Below are positions 5,652 through 11,697 of a stretch of DNA of 14,090 nt, piece by piece. The stretch spans positions 1-14,090 of the forward strand of contig JAKFYP010000042.1 in assembly GCA_021730835.1 (NCBI GenBank), given 5' to 3'. The first letter of the stretch is position 1. Every line of letters begins with the position of its first letter. The DNA is from Alphaproteobacteria bacterium (GTDB lineage: Bacteria; Pseudomonadota; Alphaproteobacteria; Rickettsiales; UBA998). The notes below the pieces were generated by a model. It saw only the letters and a program-made list of their open reading frames with translations. It made no database searches and was not told the DNA's origin. Made by a program: the position numbers and the translations under genes.

Positions 5652-6334
5652 ATGATCCGGCGGCGCATAGGGGATCGCCGGTGTTTTCCGCGCCGCTCGC
5701 CGCCTGCCCGCTATGCCCGCGCCTGACGGCATTTCGGGAGCAAAACCGGCAAGCTTACCATGATTATTACAATGGCGCAGTGCCGTCTTTCGGGCATCTA
5801 TCGGCGCGATTGCTGATTATCGGGCTGGCGCCGGGGCTGAAAGGAGCCAACCGCACTGGTCGCCCGTTTACCGGTGATTACGCCGGGGATGTGCTCTATC
5901 CCGCCCTGTTGCGCCACGGTTTCGCAGAAGGAGTCTACGGGGCCGATCCGGCTGACGGGCTGGTGCTCAGGGATGCGCGGATTACCAATGCCGTGCGCTG
6001 CGTGCCGCCGGAAAATAAACCCGAGACTTCCGAGGTGAAAACCTGCAACGGATTCCTCAAAGCGGAAATCGCCGCCATGCCGCATTTGTCGGTGATTTTG
6101 TCGCTGGGAGGTATATCGCACAAGGCGGCGCTACTGGCGCTGGGATATAAGCAAAGCGCGTTTGCATTCGCGCACGGTGGTATGCACACACTAAAGGCGG
6201 AGGGCGGAAAGGTGCATTTGCTCGGTAGCTATCATACCTCGCGCTATAATATCAATACCGGGCGGCTGAGTATCGCTATGTTCGATGAAGTGATGGCGAT
6301 GGCCCGGAGAATAATACCATTTCACGATCAATGA
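5648..6334 (+). CDS. type-5 uracil-DNA glycosylase (UdgB-like)
   Basis: In this 228-residue protein motif A is GLAPGLKGANRTGRPFTGD (59-77) and the substrate-loop motif is SYHTSRYNINTGRL (194-207), a variant of the HPSxxN type. Four cysteines, C20, C23 (CPLC), C118 and C133, are placed as the [4Fe-4S] ligands of families 4 and 5. The RTGRPFTGD form of motif A, lacking the acidic residue of family 4, points to family 5, whose members remove uracil and often hypoxanthine or other deaminated bases to start base excision repair. The ATG overlaps the exbD stop and has no well-spaced ribosome site, so translation is probably coupled. The stop codon lies inside a hairpin (6323-6347). Confidence 0.9.
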   Translation: MNDPAAHRGSPVFSAPLAACPLCPRLTAFREQNRQAYHDYYNGAVPSFGHLSARLLIIGLAPGLKGANRTGRPFTGDYAGDVLYPALLRHGFAEGVYGADPADGLVLRDARITNAVRCVPPENKPETSEVKTCNGFLKAEIAAMPHLSVILSLGGISHKAALLALGYKQSAFAFAHGGMHTLKAEGGKVHLLGSYHTSRYNINTGRLSIAMFDEVMAMARRIIPFHDQ

Positions 6335-6347
6335 AGTATTGATCGTG
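6323..6347 (+). terminator. perfect hairpin over the UDG stop codon
   Basis: CACGATCAAT (6323-6332) and ATTGATCGTG (6338-6347) form a perfect 10-bp stem with a 5-nt loop. The UDG stop TGA is 6332-6334, at the stem-loop junction. No T run follows, but a second hairpin does (CGCGCC-ATAA-GGCGCG, 6352-6367). The pair probably marks the 3' end of the exbB-exbD-UDG transcript. Confidence 0.45.
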
Positions 6348-6384
6348 GTTACGCGCCATAAGGCGCGGCGCGCAGTCGTGCTTG

Positions 6385-6426
6385 CCAATTCACTTTCTAT
6401 GATACTCGATAAGATAAGTGAATTGG
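6385..6426. repeat. 11-bp perfect inverted repeat
   Basis: CCAATTCACTT (6385-6395) is repeated inverted as AAGTGAATTGG (6416-6426), separated by 20 bases. It lies between the ends of the UDG and phasin genes. It could be a protein-binding site, an insertion remnant or part of the two-sided termination region. Confidence 0.6.
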
Positions 6427-6435
6427 TATAATAAA

Positions 6436-6462
6436 GGGAGAGAGCCTGCATGGCTCTCTCCC
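6436..6462 (-). terminator. intrinsic terminator of the phasin gene
   Basis: On the minus strand a perfect 11-bp stem (GGGAGAGAGCC / GGCTCTCTCCC) with a 5-nt loop is followed by TTTATTAT. It lies 28 bp after the phasin stop. On the plus strand no T tract follows, so the direction is set to the phasin gene. Confidence 0.65.
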
Positions 6463-6489
6463 CTCATCAAAGTAAAACGGTACGGCTTC

Positions 6490-7452
6490 TCAGGCAGAAA
6501 ACGACTTGGTCAGCCGTCCGGCGGCATCCGCCAGTTGCTCGCTGAGTGGCTCGGATACCTTGGAAGCCGCTTCAAACGCCAATTCGGAAAGCCGTGCCGA
6601 CTCATTGAAAAACTCATCGACATTGGTGCGCAGAATACGGCTTTGCAACTCGAATACATCGTTTAAGGTGCGGCAGGAAAGCGCCTCCTTGGAGTGCTCG
6701 ACATTGCGCGAAAATACGTTATTGGCATAGCCGAAAAACTCCTCGCTGATATTGCGCGATAAATCCGCCGCAACATTCCCGCAGGCCACGCAGGCTTCCA
6801 GATGTTCCTGCCCCAATTCGACCGCTTCGTTGAGAGAACGGGAAGCCGCATCCGCCGAACGCGAGAACTGACCCATGCCGTCCTGACCAAAACGGAATGC
6901 TTGGGATTGCGCCTTTTTGGCTTCGGAAAAACCGGCGGAGACAAATTTCTTTGCTGTCTGCTGACCGCTCTTCGCCGCTTTCTGTGCTGCGCCGGATAAC
7001 GGTTTTTTCTTTGCAACCGGCTTGCGAGTTTTACCCACGACGGATTTTTTCTTCACACTGCTTTTGGCGGCGGAAGATTTCGCTTTGGATGCCGTTTTAC
7101 GGGGAGCAGGTTTTTTCGCGGCGGGCTTTGCCGCTTTGCGGGCCGGTTTCTTTTTGGTGGAAGAAGCTGGTTTTTTCTTTGCCGGAGCAGCCGCCTGCTT
7201 CGTGTTATCCGCAGCGATTGATAGCGGCGATTTGGCGGGGGAAGCAGCAGCCGAAGACGGGGAAATAGCGATTGGCCGCGCAACAGCGGAAGAAGAAGAA
7301 GATGAGGAAGAGGAAGGCGAAGCGCTGACGGGTGACTTTGCCGCAGGCGATAAGCTGGGCGATGACGTGCTTTCGGATTTCGAGTCGGATGCGCGGATCA
7401 CGCGTTTGCTGCCCGAGGCGGATTTAAGCGATTTTTTCTTGGGATGTGCCAT
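6490..7452 (-). CDS. phasin with histone H1-like N-terminal tail
   Basis: This 320-residue protein has two parts. Residues 1-170 are low complexity: Ser/Pro-rich with a run of nine serines (47-55), then a Lys/Ala/Pro-rich stretch (about 88-170, such as AKKKPASSTKKKPARKAAKP) typical of H1-like DNA-binding tails. Residues 171-320 are helical and match alphaproteobacterial phasins: FGYANNVFSRNVEHSKEAL, TLNDVFELQSRILRTNVDEF, SARLSELAFEAASKVSEPL. Phasins coat polyhydroxyalkanoate granules. In Pseudomonas PhaF an AAKP-type tail is at the other, C-terminal, end and tethers granules to the nucleoid; here the order is reversed, but a similar role can be inferred. The start has GGAGA 8 nt upstream. The gene is monocistronic, with a terminator at 6436-6462 and a candidate PhaR-like promoter site upstream. 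It could also be a nucleoid protein with a phasin-like domain. Confidence 0.85.
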   Translation of the reverse strand: MAHPKKKSLKSASGSKRVIRASDSKSESTSSPSLSPAAKSPVSASPSSSSSSSSSAVARPIAISPSSAAASPAKSPLSIAADNTKQAAAPAKKKPASSTKKKPARKAAKPAAKKPAPRKTASKAKSSAAKSSVKKKSVVGKTRKPVAKKKPLSGAAQKAAKSGQQTAKKFVSAGFSEAKKAQSQAFRFGQDGMGQFSRSADAASRSLNEAVELGQEHLEACVACGNVAADLSRNISEEFFGYANNVFSRNVEHSKEALSCRTLNDVFELQSRILRTNVDEFFNESARLSELAFEAASKVSEPLSEQLADAAGRLTKSFSA

Positions 7453-7513
7453 GACTGATTCTCCATCGTTTCATGAATACCGGGCGAAGTGCATCTGGCC
7501 CGTTACAGCGAAC

Positions 7514-7542
7514 ACTCTACGCCATTTTTTTGTGCAATGCAA
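7514..7542 (-). promoter_or_regulatory. candidate phasin promoter with TGCA-A-TGCA operator
   Basis: Read on the minus strand, TTGCAT (7542-7537) and TAGAGT (7519-7514) are separated by 17 bp, about 60 bp before the phasin ATG. The palindrome TGCA-A-TGCA (7533-7541) overlaps the -35. Phasin genes of alphaproteobacteria are commonly repressed by PhaR at TGC/GCA-rich palindromes, so this is a reasonable operator. The match to promoter consensus is weak. Confidence 0.35.
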
Positions 7543-7564
7543 ACACATCTGTTTTCTTGTCATC

Positions 7565-7607
7565 GGATCACCTTGATTCGGTGATGCGCCTGCACCGTGA
7601 GTGATCC
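7565..7607. other. nested alternative hairpins between intradiol-like gene and phasin
   Basis: Three mutually exclusive pairings are visible: ATCACC (7567-7572) with GGTGAT (7580-7585); CGGTG (7579-7583) with CACCG (7593-7597); and GGATCAC (7565-7571) with GTGATCC (7601-7607). There is no T run on either strand. It may be a 3' end of the upstream minus-strand operon or a regulatory fold in front of the phasin promoter. Confidence 0.35.
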
Positions 7608-7655
7608 AAAATCAACGTGCCGGACAGGCACAACCGCTATAATGCGCAAGCCTTC

Positions 7656-8315
7656 TCAGTTATGCAGGAAAGGTTCTTCTCCGGCAAGGGTCAGGTCGAA
7701 ATACGCTTGCAGGCTGTCAGGATTTTCCTGCGCAATATCCGCCGCGATCAGGTATTTGTTTTCTGATGAGAGCGCGGTGAACTCCGCGTCTTTAATGTTG
7801 CGCGCATCACCGCCAAACAGCATGGCGGTCGTATAGGGCTTCGGTAGTGAGGGATGGGTAATACGGAAATAAACACGCGGTGCTTTCGCCGGAGATTCAG
7901 GCGCGGGAAAGATCGTATAGAAACCGTAATTTCCCAGATTATCCGAAATAGATAACCCGGATCCGGCAAAGAGCGGATCGGGCGTTGCAAACGCTTCCCG
8001 TTTGGGGAAGGAGATATGGCCGAAAGCGTCGGCCTGCCAGATTTCCACCTGTGCGCCAACCAGCGGCGTGCAATTACTGCCATAGACGCGGCCACTGATG
8101 ACCAGCGGCTGACCGGCGGCAGGCAAAGGCTTCCCGGCGGGCTGGATCAGCGCATTGGAGGTGGGAACCTGTTTGGGTTTCGGCGCATGAATCGTTGCCA
8201 GTGAAGGTGTCATACTACAATGATGCAGGCTGTTTTGGTGTATACCCCCGGCCTGCGCCGGAAGCGAAAGTGCAACAGCGACGCCAAGAGCTGGGACGGA
8301 AAAGAGATGACGCAT
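7656..8315 (-). CDS. exported intradiol-dioxygenase-like protein lacking the iron ligands
   Basis: This 219-residue protein starts with a signal peptide (MRHLFSVPALGVAVALSLPAQA, predicted cleavage near 22). From about 70 it follows the intradiol ring-cleavage dioxygenase fold: LVISGRVYGSNCTPLVGAQV, EIWQADAFG (91-99), DPLFAGSG, SDNLGNYGFYTIFP (124-137), VYFRITHP, LFGGD. In active enzymes two tyrosines and two histidines bind Fe(III). Here the GRY position reads GHI, the tyrosine after TIxPGxY falls in PAPESP, and HIHF is replaced by RVYF (147-150), so all four ligands appear lost. It is therefore probably a non-catalytic envelope protein using the beta-sandwich for binding. The frame is open upstream to 8522, but the ATG at 8315 gives the signal peptide and follows the elbB stop by 1 nt, so the two genes form an operon. 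Confidence 0.8.
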   Translation of the reverse strand: MRHLFSVPALGVAVALSLPAQAGGIHQNSLHHCSMTPSLATIHAPKPKQVPTSNALIQPAGKPLPAAGQPLVISGRVYGSNCTPLVGAQVEIWQADAFGHISFPKREAFATPDPLFAGSGLSISDNLGNYGFYTIFPAPESPAKAPRVYFRITHPSLPKPYTTAMLFGGDARNIKDAEFTALSSENKYLIAADIAQENPDSLQAYFDLTLAGEEPFLHN

Positions 8316-8316
8316 A

Positions 8317-8994
8317 TCAGGCAGCCTTTTTTCGTGCGGTGGACAAGGCAAGGACTTCCTCGACCATATGGCGAATGCCTTTAGCGACCGCCGCAATCGG
8401 CGCATCATACATATAGGCGGGACAGGTGACGACATGATGCTCTTTATCGACCACGGCGCGCTCGACCGGGCTGTTCCGATGGCGATGACCGAGGGATTCG
8501 ATGGTGTCGGCGACACCGGCATCCTGTCCGATCGTCAGGGTCAGGCCAAGATCCTTAGCGGCCAGCGCCAGCAGAGCAGGTGCAATGCAGATTGCCCCGA
8601 CTGGCTTGCGGGCCTCAAGAAAGGCGGCGATGGTTTTTTGCAGCGCCGGAAGGATGCAGCCTTCCGCGCCGTTGATGGCGAAATCGGAAAGATTTTTTGC
8701 CGCGCCGAACCCGCCCGGCAGTATCAGTGCATCAAACTCCGCCGCATCAAGCTTCTCAAGCGGGGCGATTTCTCCGCGGGCGATGCGCGCCGCCTCGGTC
8801 AGCACGTTGCGCGACTCACCGGGAACAACGTCGCCGGTTCGGTGATTGACGACGTGCATCTGGTTCATATCGGGTGCAAAGACGGATGCTTTTGCGCCAT
8901 GCTCGTCGAGATAGAGCAGGCTGAGCACCGCTTCACGGATTTCCGCCCCATCCAGATGACCGCACCCGGAAAGCACTACGGCAACACGAATCAT
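8317..8994 (-). CDS. elbB: ElbB-like DJ-1/PfpI family protein (glyoxalase-type)
   Basis: This 225-residue protein, close to the usual ~217, carries the ES1/ElbB signature: VVLSGCGHLDGAEIREAV at 7-23 and ILPGGFGAAKNLSDFA near 91-106. The nucleophile elbow is GAICIAPALLA with C136; E18 is the likely acidic partner. Members of this DJ-1 branch act as glyoxalase III-like enzymes on reactive aldehydes; the older link to isoprenoid synthesis is indirect. Cytoplasmic. The start is supported by AGAGG 6-7 nt upstream. It is the first gene of a two-gene operon with the intradiol-like protein, which starts 1 nt after its stop. Confidence 0.92.
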   Translation of the reverse strand: MIRVAVVLSGCGHLDGAEIREAVLSLLYLDEHGAKASVFAPDMNQMHVVNHRTGDVVPGESRNVLTEAARIARGEIAPLEKLDAAEFDALILPGGFGAAKNLSDFAINGAEGCILPALQKTIAAFLEARKPVGAICIAPALLALAAKDLGLTLTIGQDAGVADTIESLGHRHRNSPVERAVVDKEHHVVTCPAYMYDAPIAAVAKGIRHMVEEVLALSTARKKAA

Positions 8995-9071
8995 CGTATA
9001 CCTCTTATATCAGTTCGCATTAATGACTGGGTATTGCGCCTGACTCTCTCATCCAAAGCAGGGCAAAATTT

Positions 9072-9077
9072 ATTATA
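9072..9077 (-). promoter_or_regulatory. candidate -10 box for elbB
   Basis: On the minus strand this reads TATAAT, a perfect -10, about 78 nt before the elbB ATG in a 125-bp gap after the 806-residue gene. No convincing -35 lies at the right distance. I see no terminator for the upstream gene in this gap. Confidence 0.3.
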
Positions 9078-9119
9078 AGAACAGTCTAGGTAGAGAAGGC
9101 CGCGCTGTAAAGCAGGGAA

Positions 9120-11540
9120 TTAATGAATGGTCGCGCCGGTGGGGATGGCGCGGTCTTTTGAATTGACCTTCGACAGATCGTAATCATGCTCGTTTTCGGG
9201 TTTGTAGATCGTCGTGTCAGGATAATCGGTATAGCTGTGCCCGTCCACGCTCTGCGATTGCATCTGCGGTTGCGGGGGAAGCTCGGAGATGGGCTGCAAG
9301 TCCCGCTGCAATCCCGGTTCTGTGGCCTGCTGATGCACCATCTTCACTTTATCATAAAATCCCTTCTCGTGATAATCGTGGCGCACGGAGCTGTCATGGG
9401 CAAGCTGGTTGGAATTGAGCGGCCCACGCTTTTCCATCGACAACTCAAAAGTCTCCCGCGATACAGGCTGACGCAGGACGACACGGCCAATATCTCGCAG
9501 CCCGGCCTTGACCTCTTCGGGATTGAGCACCGCTGCACCGTCGAGCAGCCGGTAGATGGAGGCGTCCATCTGCGGTGTATCCCATAAATTGGCGAACTCC
9601 GCCTTCATGAACATATACGGCCCATAGGAGAAAGAATTGCCAAAAAAGTCGCGTGCGCTGGCACGTGGCATCCGGTTGACGCGATAATAATTTTTGCCGA
9701 TACCGGCCTTCTCGAACATGAAGCGGAACGGCCCTTTGTAATCTTCCAGTTCAAGCCCGCCGACACTTCTTCGCGCTTCTGGTTTGAGCATCACCTTGTC
9801 AGCGATATCGGCCAGCACATCGCCCGCCCGTTCATTAAAACTGGAGATCGGGCTAAGCATTTTCTGAAACGGGCTGGTCTTATAACGCGAATAAGCGACT
9901 GACTCCAGCGCTTCATATTGCGGCATACGCACTGTTCCCAGAAAAGCCTGTGTAGGCCTGTTATTGAGAATGTCTCCCTTGTTGATTGATTTTGTCATGT
10001 AATGCGCACCGGGAGCGGAGCCGGCAGTAGTGACACGAAACGGATTGTATTCGGTCGGGCCAATTGAGTCGATCACCATTGTCGGCGCATCGGTAATGCC
10101 GCCATGTTCCGTACCGGTGAACCCGGCGAAATATTGCCGCTGTGGCACGCGAGAGCACCAGAAGAATGGCACGGAAGGAGCCATATAAATAACCGATTTA
10201 ATCAGGCTTTTCGCCAGATATTTCCCTGTCTCCGATGCAGAATGCAGCGTTGTCTCGACCGGATGCGTGCCCCAGTGCGAAACCATATCGGCGATGTGAC
10301 CGGCCTTATCATGCTCACCGAAAAAGTTGGAGGCCTGATTATAGACATCCCGAAACATCAGAGTCAGGTAGTTATAGAGCATGAAGCGCACCTGAAAATC
10401 GACGGCGCGGGTCGCAGTATAATCCCCGGTGACATGGCCCTGATCGTTGATCGAGAAATTGGTTAGCTGCGTATCGAGCGCCACCTCAGCCCCCGGCGCG
10501 AAATAGGGTAGCGCCTTGCGGTTGAGCAGCTTCATGGTGTACACATAAGGTACTCCGGCAAACAGATCCTCGCCGGCATTGTAGGTGACGATATTCCATG
10601 CGACATGCGCGGCATGCTCGGCCAGCCTCGTATAGTTAATGCGCCCGTTTTCTACCCAGTCGTGACGCACGTTAGGATCGAGATTAGCGACGATTTCACG
10701 GCCAATGGCATCTCCGCCGCTGCCCAGCGCGAAGGAGAAAGTGACGCGGACGGCTTCGTCGCCCAGCGTGCGGCCATAAAGATACGGGTGGGTAACATGG
10801 GGAAAAATCAGATGCTCCAGATTTTCCTGAACATACTGAAAGCTTTCATCATAAAACCGGTTGGCTTCTTCACCTCTGGCAGTTTGAGCGGTTGCGGCAA
10901 ATTCATCAAGCTTCAGCCGCGTCGAAGCTATAGCGGTATTGCTCCGGTTCACATTTGCCATCTCCTTCCAGAATTCGGCATTGGCCTCGCGCAACGCCTC
11001 GGCGCTGAAGGTTGAGGATTCGCGGAAGGTAACGGCCCGCAACGCCGCTTCCTCTCCGGCGAACGCCCGCACAACGGCTTTGATTGGCCTGCCGATGCCA
11101 AAATCAATGGCCTTTGCCACCCGAGCCAGCCCTTTATGAACTTTGGTAACCTCCTTATAGGTTCCCGGATTGGCCAGTTCCTTCTCGATCAGGTAAGGGT
11201 CGTAGCCGCGCATCGCCAGATCGCCGGCGGTCATGAATGCCGCGCCGAGAAGTCCCCGGGAGAAGGTGCGGATAGCCAGCCTGCCCTGCCAGCTATCCAT
11301 CCAGCGGTCATGATTGCGATGGCCCTGCTCGATTTCCTCATTCCACGGATTCTCATAATGGGATTTATACAGCCGGGCGCTTTCGTTGACATTAGTGCTG
11401 GCTTTGAGAAATCGTGCGGCAAATCCGCTGCTTGCAAACTCGTTGCAATGCTCTTGATAAAGGCGATCTACCAGCAGCCGTCGCTGATCGACGGATGTTG
11501 TCTGTCCGTATTTTTTCTTATCCGTGACGGTTGTTTCCAT
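9120..11540 (-). CDS. unrecognised large protein, 806 residues
   Basis: I do not recognise any family. There is no signal peptide. Residues 1-90 are charged and soluble; a weakly hydrophobic segment follows (about 92-110, TFSRGLLGAAFMTAGDLAM). Residues 120-245 look alpha-helical and charged. The middle (250-430) is rich in aromatic residues (for example RFMLYNYLTLMFRDVYN at 385-401) and histidine. A second hydrophobic segment is at about 441-461 (YLAKSLIKSVIYMAPSVPFF). The last 60 residues are Gln/Pro-rich, then polar and probably disordered. Only two cysteines are present (32, 462). The start at 11540 has a poor ribosome site (ACCGGG), but no better start follows before residue 81. It stands alone on the minus strand, 157 bp after hscA. 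Its size and composition suggest a peripheral membrane or secreted protein, without proof. Confidence 0.8.
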   Translation of the reverse strand: METTVTDKKKYGQTTSVDQRRLLVDRLYQEHCNEFASSGFAARFLKASTNVNESARLYKSHYENPWNEEIEQGHRNHDRWMDSWQGRLAIRTFSRGLLGAAFMTAGDLAMRGYDPYLIEKELANPGTYKEVTKVHKGLARVAKAIDFGIGRPIKAVVRAFAGEEAALRAVTFRESSTFSAEALREANAEFWKEMANVNRSNTAIASTRLKLDEFAATAQTARGEEANRFYDESFQYVQENLEHLIFPHVTHPYLYGRTLGDEAVRVTFSFALGSGGDAIGREIVANLDPNVRHDWVENGRINYTRLAEHAAHVAWNIVTYNAGEDLFAGVPYVYTMKLLNRKALPYFAPGAEVALDTQLTNFSINDQGHVTGDYTATRAVDFQVRFMLYNYLTLMFRDVYNQASNFFGEHDKAGHIADMVSHWGTHPVETTLHSASETGKYLAKSLIKSVIYMAPSVPFFWCSRVPQRQYFAGFTGTEHGGITDAPTMVIDSIGPTEYNPFRVTTAGSAPGAHYMTKSINKGDILNNRPTQAFLGTVRMPQYEALESVAYSRYKTSPFQKMLSPISSFNERAGDVLADIADKVMLKPEARRSVGGLELEDYKGPFRFMFEKAGIGKNYYRVNRMPRASARDFFGNSFSYGPYMFMKAEFANLWDTPQMDASIYRLLDGAAVLNPEEVKAGLRDIGRVVLRQPVSRETFELSMEKRGPLNSNQLAHDSSVRHDYHEKGFYDKVKMVHQQATEPGLQRDLQPISELPPQPQMQSQSVDGHSYTDYPDTTIYKPENEHDYDLSKVNSKDRAIPTGATIH

Positions 11541-11697
11541 CGGCCCGGTCTTTACACAGAGTTTTCCACTCTTCTACTATACCACGGGCGGGGTGGAGAC
11601 AGTGTGAAGCTTTCATGACATTTTGGGAGAGAAAATAGAGAAAAATGTATGAATAACAACTATCTGTATGAATTGGGGGGATGATGCAACGGTCTCA
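11541..11697 (-). promoter_or_regulatory. hscA to 806-residue-gene spacer with direct repeats and a -10-like box
   Basis: On the minus strand ATTCATACA occurs twice (11673-11665 and 11654-11646) with a 19-bp period, on the same face of the helix within about two turns. TATAGT at 11581-11576 is a plausible -10 about 36 nt before the ATG of the 806-residue gene. No hairpin terminator for hscA is visible, so partial read-through from hscA is possible. Confidence 0.3.

Noticed and set aside
7022..7576. 184-codon plus-strand frame opposite the phasin
   Set aside because: It is antisense to the low-complexity tail; its Ala/Glu/Phe runs mirror the Lys/Ser repeats.
7656..8315. Active catechol or protocatechuate dioxygenase
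   Set aside because: The fold fits but the four iron-ligand positions are replaced, so no ring-cleavage activity is claimed.
8316..8522. 69-codon N-terminal extension of the intradiol-like protein
   Set aside because: It overlaps elbB, is Pro/Ser-rich shadow sequence, and would bury the signal peptide.
8368..9078. 236-codon plus-strand frame opposite elbB
   Set aside because: elbB on the other strand has its full signature; this frame shows no domain.
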